From assembly GCF_002215215.1 (NCBI RefSeq), contig NZ_CP018632.1:4088501-4152500 (forward strand): a stretch of DNA of 64,000 bases. The letters are read 5' to 3'. Made by a program: the position numbers and the translations under genes. The notes under the pieces are model-generated. The model searched no databases, was not told the DNA's origin, and saw only the letters and a list, made by a program, of their open reading frames with translations. The DNA is from Granulosicoccus antarcticus IMCC3135 (GTDB lineage Bacteria; Pseudomonadota; Gammaproteobacteria; Granulosicoccales; Granulosicoccaceae). This document shows, in pieces, positions 28,741 to 38,223 of the stretch (position 1 is its first letter; each line of letters begins with the position of its first letter).

Positions 28741-29176
28741 ATTTTTATAATTGCTTCGACTTATTACCCGGTAATTGAAAGCAACATGATAAACCAACAG
28801 AAACATGGTTTCCATAGCCATGAGCTGCCAACTACTTTTCCCATACTCCTTTCAAGACCTCAGCCAGCTGCTCCATCACACATCTGGCACAGAATCAATC
28901 TCCACCGAGCAGCCATTACCCTTGCTACTCCTTTCTGGTGCAGGACCCATCGACCGCAGTCAGATACATTTTCTCCAGCTAACCTACAACCTTGTATTGT
29001 GGGCACATCGTGCGACGATGTACGAAACCCTCACTAATCAAACCAACATTACAAATATGATTTAGTAACAGATAGGCCTCTGGATAAGGTACTAATACCC
29101 ATCAATGGTAAATCAATCATGATTCAATGTGCAGGCACATTTGATGGGTTCAGTGCTTCAATAACAAGGAGTTTTC
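28741..29176. other. Intergenic region, no clear gene
   Basis: About 435 AT-rich bases between divergent genes. It holds the promoters of the small secreted protein and of the FN3/WPD-module protein. A 73-86 codon open frame on the plus strand has no family resemblance or ribosome site and is not called. Confidence 0.3.
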
Positions 29177-30943
29177 ATGAAGACAATACGTCTGTTACCT
29201 GCTTTACCTTATCCCGCTATCGGCTTGTTGGGAGTTTTTATAGTTCCGGCCAGTTTGTTTGCTGCGCCAGTTGCAGAGGCTCCCGAGAACCTGAGAGCCA
29301 GCAATTACAGCTCGAGCCAGATCAGCTGGTCATGGGATGAGGCCATTGATGAAACCCGCGGTAAAGCCACAGGTTATTCTCTATATCTGGATGGCCAGAA
29401 GTTCGTGGATGATCGTCTGCTGACGAGCTACGCAATTGGGCAAGCTACTTTGTATAACGGTCACACCTATTCAATTGAAGTGAAGGCACACTACGCCAAT
29501 GGTGATGTGTCTGAACCAACCAGCTTTTCCTATACCAGTGACTACAGCCTGTCCAATGTCAGAGCTAGTGTTTATTCCTCCACTGCGGCGGAGTTGTTCT
29601 GGGACAGACCACCCTACAGTAGTTCTACACTGTTTGACATCTATCGCGATGGTGAGCTGGTCAGTACACAGAATAACAACAGCTACTTTGATGACGAGTT
29701 ACAGCCAGGAGTCACTTATACTTATCAAATCGACTATCGGGATAGCTATACCAGTAGCACACCCGCTATTTTGATCATATCCACATCTGAGCCAGATCGA
29801 ACAGACTCTCCTGATTACAGTAGTGCCGGAATTCTTGTTGATGGATTGGATATCAGTTGGCCAGATAATGGTTGGTATCAAGTTCAAAGCGCTACTGATT
29901 ACACTGCATTTTGCGAGGGCGGAAGATCGTGTCGTGTCACGCCGGGGGTCTATAACGTTATCAATCTTACCAGTGGTGAGCGATTTGAAGGTGTTGTGGT
30001 TGCGGCGAGTGAAAAAAGAGGCAGTAGCATCAATCAGGATAATTATGCGGCGCTATTGTCGCAGGTGTTCAAAGTCTACAGTGGTCAAGCCTATGACCAT
30101 CGTATTGATGTGTATTATGATGATATTCAGACCAATTATCTCAGTGAATTCGATACGCAGGACGAAGATGGAAACCCACGCACATATGTAACGCGTAGTT
30201 GCATGGGCCCGTTGTCTGGTGCCGAGGAAGAAACGGTGGAACGTGCAATAGATGCTTTTAATGGCATCGTATTTGACTCGATGGACTTCAATCGATGCAC
30301 GTTGAGCGGCTATGAGACGGCTGAGCAGCAGAATGATGTGGGAGATGTTCGGAACGGGCAAATAATTAATCATACTGATCAAGTTGCCAGTAGGTCTGAT
30401 TTTGCAAACTACTCTGTCTTACTCGACAACGCAGTAGGGTTCGGACGAATGTATATCGACGGCAGTGCTCAACGTGCATACGGACGAAGTACTAATGATT
30501 TAATCTCTGGATGGACAAGTGATGGCTTGAACTATGCTTTCACCCTTGATAGTGATACTTTGTTGATCGATACAGACAAGACAGAGTTCTTCTCCGGCAT
30601 TGATCTGCATCAGTTCATCGCGGGCATGAGTGGTAGTTTCACGATGCAGACTGAGGTGTTGCAAGGCCTCAAGGTTGCAGCGACGATCGAAAAAATATTT
30701 TCCTATCAAATCCAGGATCCCGAGGAAGGTATCTTGGACTCATGGTCTTTCGGAGAAGGCAAGCTCAGGCTTGTGGCGGCAGATAATAGTGAGCTGGTGC
30801 TTGATGCAGATAACGGTGATCAGAGCACCGTCGAGGTTACTATCATCAATTCTTCTGGGGAGCACGTATTAACAGACTCATGGGAGAACTGGCGATCTGA
30901 TTTACTTGTCAGAGAGCCTGCTACTCCGGCCTTGTTGTATTAA
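29177..30943 (+). CDS. Secreted protein with two FN3-like domains and one WPD-GWYQVQS module
   Basis: 588 residues, signal peptide ending near LFAAP (residue 31). Two fibronectin-type-III-like domains follow: about 34-115 (PENLRASNYSSSQISWSWDE) and 120-203 (VRASVYSSTAAELFWDRP). Then comes one module like those in the 26302 protein (ISWPDNGWYQVQSATD, CEGGRSC, PGVYNVINLTSGERF, about 220-275). The C-terminal ~300 residues resemble the lipoprotein at 31471: NYAALLSQVFKVYSG, a Cys pair, and ELVLDADNGDQSTVEVTI. AAGGAG lies six bases before the ATG. Likely extracellular or envelope-bound; function unknown. A terminator follows. Confidence 0.8.
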   Translation: MKTIRLLPALPYPAIGLLGVFIVPASLFAAPVAEAPENLRASNYSSSQISWSWDEAIDETRGKATGYSLYLDGQKFVDDRLLTSYAIGQATLYNGHTYSIEVKAHYANGDVSEPTSFSYTSDYSLSNVRASVYSSTAAELFWDRPPYSSSTLFDIYRDGELVSTQNNNSYFDDELQPGVTYTYQIDYRDSYTSSTPAILIISTSEPDRTDSPDYSSAGILVDGLDISWPDNGWYQVQSATDYTAFCEGGRSCRVTPGVYNVINLTSGERFEGVVVAASEKRGSSINQDNYAALLSQVFKVYSGQAYDHRIDVYYDDIQTNYLSEFDTQDEDGNPRTYVTRSCMGPLSGAEEETVERAIDAFNGIVFDSMDFNRCTLSGYETAEQQNDVGDVRNGQIINHTDQVASRSDFANYSVLLDNAVGFGRMYIDGSAQRAYGRSTNDLISGWTSDGLNYAFTLDSDTLLIDTDKTEFFSGIDLHQFIAGMSGSFTMQTEVLQGLKVAATIEKIFSYQIQDPEEGILDSWSFGEGKLRLVAADNSELVLDADNGDQSTVEVTIINSSGEHVLTDSWENWRSDLLVREPATPALLY

Positions 30944-31017
30944 TCTTCACGGCTTACTCGCTTTCGATTGATAGAGCGAATACCGTAGTATTTTTATTAT
31001 TAGCTACAGTAGTGAGG

Positions 31018-31052
31018 CGGGTGGTTCATGTCAGTGTGCCACCCGTTTTTTT
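31018..31052 (+). terminator. Intrinsic terminator after FN3/WPD-module gene
   Basis: Stem CGGGTGG (31018-31024) pairing with CCACCCG (31039-31045) followed by seven T. Textbook rho-independent terminator about 75 bases after the stop codon. Confidence 0.85.
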
Positions 31053-31123
31053 ATTATATTGAGGCATACGCTGATCGCCTGACTGTCAATAGCTCTAGCA
31101 GCTTGTGGTCAAGAAAAGCCCAC

Positions 31124-31285
31124 TAAGGGGTCGTGAAATAATTAACTATACTTTTCGGTTGGTCCTGCGCCTGCCCGGCAAGGCGTGAGGAGGGCGAATA
31201 GCGGGCTATTCAACCGACAAACAACGCAGAAGGGCAGGATGCAGGGGCGACTGAAAAGTATAGTTTATTGTTTCACGACCCCTAA
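31124..31285. mobile_element. MITE-like element with ~31-bp terminal inverted repeats
   Basis: Left end TAAGGGGTCGTGAAATAATT... (31124-31156) and right end (31253-31285) are inverted copies with two or three mismatches; both continue into AACTATACTTTTC. The ~96-bp core is GC-rich and holds its own small hairpins (GAATAGC/GCTATTC; GCCTGCC/GGCAAGGC). There is no coding capacity. A short related palindrome lies at 62503-62548. The structure fits a non-autonomous transposable element moved by a transposase elsewhere. Confidence 0.65.
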
Positions 31286-31470
31286 ATACTCATGGAATAC
31301 GCCGTGGATAATAGAACATGCCAGTGGTGACGTGTCGGTTGAAAACTACTGAACAATCAACAGAGCCTGACTACAGGTTCCAACAAATGCTTTTGCATGG
31401 TTGAAAAGCACCTTGTCAGAATCTAAAAGGGCAATGCCAATGGGCACTGCCCGCGCTACATCCTCAGCAA

Positions 31471-32445
31471 TCAGAACCCAGTAACGGTGACGAACCTGAA
31501 ACTGTCTGACAATAACGACCAGGGTTCAATCACGGTATCTGTCACCCCATCAGAGGTGATGCTTACTTCCACTGTGTTGACATCCCCGGTATCGGCATTG
31601 AAAACAAGAACATTGTCGTCACCATTGCGTACCTCAAACGACCCTTGATCGATGATTACGCCAGCGGAATCCACCAATAGCAGATTGTCAATCGTACTCA
31701 CTGCCAGTTCAATATCATTAGTCCAGTTGGCTTTCACATGAAACCCACCAGAAGTTCCGGTGAATGTGCCCGCGTAATAGTTCACATTGGATTCTGTGAT
31801 AACCAGATTGTCAACATTGTTTGAGTAGGTGAAGTCAACATCCTCGGTTATAAGGGTGCCAACACCGTCAGCTCTTTCGGTAGCGAAAGACGAGTAGTAC
31901 AAATCACCTGAAAATTCGATCTGCCTCGATTGCGATGTATTGGAATAGTCAGCGGATGTAAATCTGACCGACTCGTATATCTCTCTCTTGAGCTGCCCTT
32001 CTCGTACCGCCTCGCCCTTCTGACAATTATCAAATTCGAAGTCCCAGGAGGTAACAGCGTCAGCGGGTTGGCCATCGGTGGCTGGAGTGATACTGACCGT
32101 GCCACCATTTTCACAAACGATATCAACGGGGGTTGATATCAGATCGCCAGTCCCATCGGCCGCATATTCAACACCCGTGGGTACCAATCGGTCACCACTG
32201 TCAGGCTCTATCAGAACTTCGTCGGCCCAAAGTTTGCCTGAATAGATGGAAAGAACGTTTCTCAGCAGCTCGACGTGGTTATCCATCGTAATGAAATCAG
32301 CAATTGTTTCCTGCTCTGTATCCGTTGTGCCGTCATCCCCTGGGATTGAAGGGTCATTCTGCGATACCGGAATGTCATCATCGTCAGAGCTACTACAGCC
32401 AACGGCAAAAACAGCAGTAGCCAGTAGCAATACGCTAATTTTCAT
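31471..32445 (-). CDS. Lipoprotein paralogous to the secreted WPD-module proteins
   Basis: 324 residues from the ATG at 32445. The signal peptide ends in a lipobox (VFAVGCSS) with an acidic linker (SSDDDDIPVS). The mature part matches the C-terminal domain of the protein at 29177: DNHVELLRNVLSIYSGK against DNYAALLSQVFKVYSGQ, a Cys pair (IVCENGGTVS ... FEFDNCQKGE), and LVFNADTGDVNTVEVSIT against LVLDADNGDQSTVEVTI. It has no WPD module. Asp after the lipobox region suggests possible inner-membrane retention, although the +2 residue is Ser, which favours the outer membrane. Function unknown. Confidence 0.78.
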   Translation of the reverse strand: MKISVLLLATAVFAVGCSSSDDDDIPVSQNDPSIPGDDGTTDTEQETIADFITMDNHVELLRNVLSIYSGKLWADEVLIEPDSGDRLVPTGVEYAADGTGDLISTPVDIVCENGGTVSITPATDGQPADAVTSWDFEFDNCQKGEAVREGQLKREIYESVRFTSADYSNTSQSRQIEFSGDLYYSSFATERADGVGTLITEDVDFTYSNNVDNLVITESNVNYYAGTFTGTSGGFHVKANWTNDIELAVSTIDNLLLVDSAGVIIDQGSFEVRNGDDNVLVFNADTGDVNTVEVSITSDGVTDTVIEPWSLLSDSFRFVTVTGF

Positions 32446-32702
32446 TGTATGAACGTCCTTGAAGAATATGAAGGGCTGCATGATAAATCAGTTAGCACTT
32501 TGGAAAAAGCGGGAATATTAACCATTTCACATTTCCGGGTTCTAGCCCGATCGCGTCAAGGGCAAACTTCTAACCACGAAAATGCATCTCGTTACATTGT
32601 GCACCCACCGTAATATCACTCCGATTCATTACTGATCACGCATAGACACGACACTGTTGATACTTTTCGTGCTCTAACAAGGAGGACTGGACATCAGGCT
32701 TT

Positions 32703-35132
32703 TCAGCCCCTCATTCTGCTCCCATCAGCATCAAACACAGGCGCTCTTTGCAATCTGGCGGGCAATCGTTCTCCCAGAATCTCAACTTCCCAGCCGATCT
32801 GTGTATCGGCAACGTCACGCGGCACATACCCCATCGCCATAGACAGTTGACTGTGATGGGCATAACCACCCGATGTCACCCAGCCACAGACTTTGCCCTC
32901 AAGGTAGATAGGCTCATCCCCAATGACATCGGCATCGTGCACATCGACTACAAACCCGCGCAGACGCATGGGGCCACCCTTGTTGTCATGGGCCTCCACA
33001 GCGGCGGCCTTACCAATGAAATCTGCTGATTTATCCAATGCCACGAAGTACCCCAACTCTGCCTCAAAAGGGGTATAGATGGGTCGATATTCACGAGCCC
33101 AGCCACCGTAGTTCTTCTCTAATCGTAAGGAGTTAAGTGCACGTAACCCGAACAGACGAATACCGTACTGCTCGCCCGCTGCCATCAGCACATCATAGAC
33201 ATGACGCAGGTCTTCGGGTTTGGTCCAGATCTCGTAGCCCAGATCACCTGTGAAACTGACTCGCCCCACAAGCGCCTGCGCCATGCCAATGGACAAGTGA
33301 CGGATGTCCATGAACCGGAAACTCTCGGCCGATACATCCTCATCAGTCACCGCGGCAAGCACCTCACGTGCACGCGGCCCGACTATCGAAACTCCCATCA
33401 AGCTCATACCGTAGGGGCGTACATCAACCCGCTCGCTATCGCTGATCTGCTGCCTGAACCAGCGCATGTGATAATCCTCGGCAATACCCGAACCTGCAAT
33501 GAACCACTCCCCATCCCCCAGATTAGCGACAGTAAAATCTCCGATCAACTTGCCATCGTGCTTGAGCATCGGTGCCAGTGTCATGCGCCCCTCAGCAGGC
33601 AGCTGACAGGCCAGCACACGATCCAGATAAGCCGCTGAGTCTGCCCCGGTCACCGAATACTTTGCAAAGCCGGATATTTCAATCAGTCCCACGGCACTGC
33701 GTACCGCCCGTACCTCGTCACCAACCGGTGCAAAGTCGGTAGAGCGGCGCCATGAGAATTGTTCCTCAGTGCCCGGCGGTGCAAACCACAATGGCACCTC
33801 CAGGCCGTGGCTTGCCGTGAACTGTGCACCAGCAGCCTTCATCGGCTCATACAATGGGCTTGTTTTCAGAGGTCGCCCGGCAGGTAACTCCTCATTCGGA
33901 AAGCGTATCGAGAAACGTCGAGAGTAATTCTCACGCACCTTCTTGTTTGTATAACTGCGACTGGCAAAGTTACCAAAGCGTGCGATGTCCATTGCAAAGA
34001 CATCCATACCCGGATCACCATCAATCATCCAGTTGGCCAGTGCCAGCCCCACACCACCGCCCTGGCTGAAGCCTGCCATCACCGCACAGGCGGACCACAG
34101 ATTGCGTTTTCCAGGTACAGGCCCCACCAGCGGGTTACCGTCAGGGGAGAAAGTGAAGGGGCCATTGATGACCTGTTTGATACCGGCATTATTGAAAGCA
34201 GGAAAGTGCGTAAAGCCGACCTCCAGCTCAGGGGTGATGCGATCAAGGTCAGATTCGAGCAACTCGTGGCCGAATGTCCACGGCGTGGTATGGGCAGACC
34301 AGGGCCGACAGTCTTTCTCGTAGGTCCCCATCAACATGCCGCGCCCTTCCTGACGCAGATACAGCTCACCATCAAAATCCACGGCATGCAGCATCTCACG
34401 CCCGGTACGCTCGTTGAACTCGACAACCTCGGGCATCTGCTCGGTAATCAGATACATATGCTCCATGGCCAGCACTGGCAACTCCAGCCCCGTCATGCGC
34501 CCCACCTCACGTGCCCACAAACCTGCGGCATTCACCACATGTTCAGCATGTATGTTCCCCTTGTTGGTAATGACATCCCAAGTGCCATCAGCGCGTTGCA
34601 CCAGGTCTTCCACCATGGTGTGCAATTCGATCGTTGCACCATTTTTCTTCGCAGACTTGGCGTAGGCATGGGTCGTCCCATAAGGGTCCAGATGTCCCTC
34701 CACTTTGTCGTACAGAGCGCCAACAAACTGATCGGGGTCGATCAATGGCATCAGTTCGTGGGCCTCGGTGGGCGATAGAATCTGTGCCTCCAGACCCAGG
34801 TACCGACCTTTGGCCGCGATTGATTTAAGCCAGTCGAAACGCTCTCTGGTAGCAGCCAGCATTATTCCACCGGTCATGTGCAAGCCGATGTCCTGACCGG
34901 AGTATTCTTCTATTTCCTTGTACAGTTCGACGGTGTACTTCTGCAGCTTGGCAACATTCGGATCACCGTTGATGGTGTGCATGCCGCCTGCCGCATGCCA
35001 GGTTGAACCGGAGGTGAGCTCGGAACGTTCCAGCAGCATCACATCCGTCCAACCGAAGCGCGTCAGGTGATATAACACTGAACAACCGACCACACCGCCA
35101 CCGATGACGACAACTCTGGCTTGTGATTTCAT
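32703..35132 (-). CDS. FAD-dependent dimethylglycine/sarcosine dehydrogenase-like protein with GcvT domain
   Basis: 809 residues. The N-terminal DAO-type FAD domain (VVVIGGGVVGCSVLYHL, ELTSGSTWHAAG for covalent or tight FAD binding) spans about 1-400. The C-terminal half is a glycine-cleavage T-like folate domain (VGLIEISGFAKYSVTG, GDLGYEIWTKPEDL). This is the layout of dimethylglycine and sarcosine dehydrogenases, which demethylate N-methyl amino acids and pass the C1 unit to tetrahydrofolate. It is the last gene of the minus-strand catabolic operon with a GMC oxidoreductase. The exact N-methyl substrate is not readable. Confidence 0.87.
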   Translation of the reverse strand: MKSQARVVVIGGGVVGCSVLYHLTRFGWTDVMLLERSELTSGSTWHAAGGMHTINGDPNVAKLQKYTVELYKEIEEYSGQDIGLHMTGGIMLAATRERFDWLKSIAAKGRYLGLEAQILSPTEAHELMPLIDPDQFVGALYDKVEGHLDPYGTTHAYAKSAKKNGATIELHTMVEDLVQRADGTWDVITNKGNIHAEHVVNAAGLWAREVGRMTGLELPVLAMEHMYLITEQMPEVVEFNERTGREMLHAVDFDGELYLRQEGRGMLMGTYEKDCRPWSAHTTPWTFGHELLESDLDRITPELEVGFTHFPAFNNAGIKQVINGPFTFSPDGNPLVGPVPGKRNLWSACAVMAGFSQGGGVGLALANWMIDGDPGMDVFAMDIARFGNFASRSYTNKKVRENYSRRFSIRFPNEELPAGRPLKTSPLYEPMKAAGAQFTASHGLEVPLWFAPPGTEEQFSWRRSTDFAPVGDEVRAVRSAVGLIEISGFAKYSVTGADSAAYLDRVLACQLPAEGRMTLAPMLKHDGKLIGDFTVANLGDGEWFIAGSGIAEDYHMRWFRQQISDSERVDVRPYGMSLMGVSIVGPRAREVLAAVTDEDVSAESFRFMDIRHLSIGMAQALVGRVSFTGDLGYEIWTKPEDLRHVYDVLMAAGEQYGIRLFGLRALNSLRLEKNYGGWAREYRPIYTPFEAELGYFVALDKSADFIGKAAAVEAHDNKGGPMRLRGFVVDVHDADVIGDEPIYLEGKVCGWVTSGGYAHHSQLSMAMGYVPRDVADTQIGWEVEILGERLPARLQRAPVFDADGSRMRG

Positions 35133-35224
35133 GGGCAGGGTTTTTCCTTGAATGTTCTTTATCGAAGTTTGATATCCGTGATGTATTTATACGCCGATAT
35201 CAGCCCGGTATTAACTGGCCTCTA

Positions 35225-36847
35225 TCAGACACCTGACGGGCTATCTTCCAGAATCATATCGGCACCTTTTTCCGCAACCATCATGACAGGAGCATTGATA
35301 TTGCCCGACGGGATGCTCGGAAAAATGGAGGCATCCACGATTCGCAGGCCTTTGACTCCATGGACACGTAGCCGATTATCGACCACCGAAGTTGCAGCAT
35401 CGGATCCCATGGCACAAGAGCCACACAGGTGGTAGATAGAACCACCATTTTCCCGAAAGTACTGCAGCATCTGCTCGTCGCTGGCAACGGCGGCACCGGG
35501 AATCACTTCAGCTTCAGTGACCGATTGCAGAGCGCCCGAGTTCATGATCTTGCGAATCAATCGACTGCCTTGAATGACTTCATTGATATCCTTTTCCGTA
35601 CTCAGGTAGTTCGGCTTTATCAAGGCAGCATCACTCACTGAAGCCGAGGCCAGCTCGATACTGCCTCGACTGCTAGGACGGCAGGCGTTGAAGGCCAGCA
35701 GAAAACCCGAGTACGGCTCTGGAACCAGATCTGCTTTGGGATCCACCGGTATCTGATACGACATCGGATTGAAGTAGAGTTGAATATTAGCTTCCGCTTC
35801 ACTGTCATCCCCCTTGAAGAAGCCGCCCGCCTGATTGACACTCATGGACAGCGACCCCTTGCGTGTCAACAGATACTGCAAGGCCGCTTTCACCTTGCCA
35901 CTCAATGATAGAAACTCATCATTCAAGGTGCGTATATTGGCCCGATAGTAATAACTGACACACAGATGATCTTGCAGATTCTTTCCAACTGCCGGTAGGT
36001 GCTTCAGAACAGCAATCTGATGCTTCTCCAACTGCGCACTATCTCCTATTCCCGACAGTTGCAGCAGCTTGGGGGTATCCACTGCACCTGCCGACAGAAT
36101 CACTTCAAGCCTGGCAGAACAGGTCTCAACACCCTCAGGGGTACGCACACTGACCCCACTCACGCGGCCACTATCATCCAGTAGCAACTTCTCTGCGACG
36201 GCATGGCGCTTGATCTGCAGATTCTTGCGCTTCAGGGCAGGCTTCAGGTAAGCCGTATTGCTCGAGGCTCGCTGCCCCTTCGCTATATTGGTCTCATAAA
36301 TCCCGGCGCCTTCAAATTCGGCTCCATTGAAATCATCGTTTGCCGGGTAGCCCAACTCTTCAGCCCCATCCAGAAAATTCTGGCAGATCGGATGCGCACC
36401 CACCTTCATGGGCGTGATCCCGATCAGCCCTTGGCTCGAATGATGATCGTTATCGCCCAGTGGGTGATTTTCAAGTTTCCTGAAGTACGGCAACACCTCC
36501 TGATGTGACCACCCCTCGTTGCCAGCCGCCGCCCAGCTGTCAAAATCTGCAGCAGCGCCACGTACATAGATCATGGCGTTGATGGAACCCGAACCGCCCT
36601 GCACCTTGCCTCGAGGCGCATAGAGCTTGCGACCAGCCATGGATGCTTCCGGTTCGCTGTAATACATGTAGTTGTATTGCGGGTTGTAATAGGTCTTGGC
36701 AAAACCCACTGGCAGCTTTATCCAGGGACTGGAATCCTTGCCGCCTGCTTCGAGCAACAGGACCGAGTATTGCCCGGAGGCGCTCAATCGATGCGCCAGT
36801 ATGCAACCGGCGGAGCCTGCACCGACCACGATGTAATCAAACTGCAT
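35225..36847 (-). CDS. GMC-family FAD oxidoreductase (choline dehydrogenase-like)
   Basis: 540 residues. FAD-binding start FDYIVVGAGSAGCILAHRL, GMC signature blocks (GGSGSINAMIYVRG near residue 84; SAGAVDTPKLLQLSGIG near 255) and a C-terminal active-site region (GSIYHLCGSCAMG; IVDASIFPSIPSGN). The family oxidises alcohols such as choline, glucose or aryl alcohols; BetA-like length and motifs make choline-type or polyol substrates likely. Its ATG is two bases after the stop of the enolase-superfamily gene, so they are co-translated. Membrane association is common in this subgroup. Confidence 0.88.
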   Translation of the reverse strand: MQFDYIVVGAGSAGCILAHRLSASGQYSVLLLEAGGKDSSPWIKLPVGFAKTYYNPQYNYMYYSEPEASMAGRKLYAPRGKVQGGSGSINAMIYVRGAAADFDSWAAAGNEGWSHQEVLPYFRKLENHPLGDNDHHSSQGLIGITPMKVGAHPICQNFLDGAEELGYPANDDFNGAEFEGAGIYETNIAKGQRASSNTAYLKPALKRKNLQIKRHAVAEKLLLDDSGRVSGVSVRTPEGVETCSARLEVILSAGAVDTPKLLQLSGIGDSAQLEKHQIAVLKHLPAVGKNLQDHLCVSYYYRANIRTLNDEFLSLSGKVKAALQYLLTRKGSLSMSVNQAGGFFKGDDSEAEANIQLYFNPMSYQIPVDPKADLVPEPYSGFLLAFNACRPSSRGSIELASASVSDAALIKPNYLSTEKDINEVIQGSRLIRKIMNSGALQSVTEAEVIPGAAVASDEQMLQYFRENGGSIYHLCGSCAMGSDAATSVVDNRLRVHGVKGLRIVDASIFPSIPSGNINAPVMMVAEKGADMILEDSPSGV

Positions 36848-36849
36848 CT

Positions 36850-38085
36850 CTAACGCTCCGCAGGCTCGTTCCAGCTGCTTGAAGATTGCCTCTGGTAATC
36901 ATAGGGCCTGGAGTCCATCGACAGGTGCAAGGCTTTACCCGTATAAGGCGAGTGGGCCTTGACCACCTCCATATTCAATTCAACGCCCAGACCCGGCTTT
37001 TTGGAGGGAATGATGTAACCGTCTTGCCACTCGATCTTCTCCTGCAGCACCTCGGCATGAAAGCCATCCCAGCTACCAATGCTTTCCTGAATCAGAAAGT
37101 TGGGAGTGGCCGTTGCCAGCTGGATACTGGCGGCAGCGCCAATGGGCCCGTTATACAAATGAGGGGCAATCTGCACGTAATAGGCCTCGGCAATACTGGC
37201 AATCTTCTTGGCTTCAAGAATGCCACCCACACGCCCCAGGTTCATTTGCAGAATGGCGGCGGCGCCATTTTTCAACAAGTCATGAAACTCATATTTGCTG
37301 GTCAGTCGCTCACCCGTGGCAATCGGAATGCTGGTGTGTTGTGCCACTCTGGACATCGCCTCACTCTGACCCGGAGGGACCGGCTCTTCGAACCACATGG
37401 GGTCGTAGGGTTCCAGACGCTTCGCCAGGCGTATAGCCGAGGCTGGCGTCATTTGCCCGTGGGTACCGAACAACAGATCACAGCTATTGCCTACGGCCTC
37501 GCGAATACGCCGACAGAAGGTGGCGCTCTTGTCCATGTCTTCCAGCGAAAGCATATGTCCTGAGTAGGCCGTGTAGGGGCCAGCAGGATCAAACTTCAAG
37601 GCCGTAAATCCACGCTCCTTGTTCTCTAGGGCACAGTCAACGGCTAATTCAACGTTGTCATAGTCATAGTCGCCGTGCTTGTTTTTCGGGTAGAGATAGG
37701 TATAGCAGCGCAGTTTCTCATTCACCATGCCACCAATCAGCTCGTACACCGGCTTGCCTGCCGCCTTGCCGATAATGTCCCAACACGCCATCTCCAGCCC
37801 ACTGACAATACCCATCATGGTCAGGTCGGGGCGCTGCGTAAAACCACTGGAATAGGCTTGCCGGAAGAAGCGTTCGATATGGTGCGGATCATGCCCCTGC
37901 AGACAGCGCTCGAAGACATCACTGATCGCCGGCACCATCACTTTGGGGTGGAAGGTGGCCGCGTAGACCTCCCCGACGCCTTCAATGCCACAATCGGTGC
38001 GCAAGGATACGAAGATCCAGTACATACCACCCACGTGGGGAGCGGGTGTTGCTACGACATGTGTCTCGCAAGAAATAATTTTCAT
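36850..38085 (-). CDS. Mandelate racemase/muconate-lactonizing (enolase superfamily) enzyme
   Basis: 411 residues. N-terminal capping domain, then the (beta/alpha)7-beta barrel with ALKFDPAGPY (base region), LLFGTHGQMTP (third strand), MWFEEPVPP (metal Glu), IATGERLTSKYEF (metal Glu) and QIAPHLYNG (catalytic His). The GTHGQ motif is known to me from sugar-acid members such as 3,6-anhydro-L-galactonate cycloisomerase; acid-sugar dehydratase activity is the most likely reaction, but I do not assign a substrate. It sits between an aldehyde dehydrogenase and a GMC oxidoreductase, fitting oxidation of a sugar alcohol or aldehyde to an acid followed by dehydration. Confidence 0.85.
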   Translation of the reverse strand: MKIISCETHVVATPAPHVGGMYWIFVSLRTDCGIEGVGEVYAATFHPKVMVPAISDVFERCLQGHDPHHIERFFRQAYSSGFTQRPDLTMMGIVSGLEMACWDIIGKAAGKPVYELIGGMVNEKLRCYTYLYPKNKHGDYDYDNVELAVDCALENKERGFTALKFDPAGPYTAYSGHMLSLEDMDKSATFCRRIREAVGNSCDLLFGTHGQMTPASAIRLAKRLEPYDPMWFEEPVPPGQSEAMSRVAQHTSIPIATGERLTSKYEFHDLLKNGAAAILQMNLGRVGGILEAKKIASIAEAYYVQIAPHLYNGPIGAAASIQLATATPNFLIQESIGSWDGFHAEVLQEKIEWQDGYIIPSKKPGLGVELNMEVVKAHSPYTGKALHLSMDSRPYDYQRQSSSSWNEPAER

Positions 38086-38223
38086 CAGAGTGCCTTTTTA
38101 CGTGCTGTCATTGATTTCAATTTTAGAACTGCCAATGTGCCAATGCCACCCATCAGCGCGATATAGCTGACATGAAGAGCCTCTACCGGGTGAGGACACC
38201 AGGCAGAGACGGGTATCGCTCAC

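Noticed and set aside
28805-29065. 86-codon plus-strand ORF between secreted protein genes
   Set aside because: No family similarity or ribosome site; its 5' end overlaps the upstream untranslated part of the 28234 gene.
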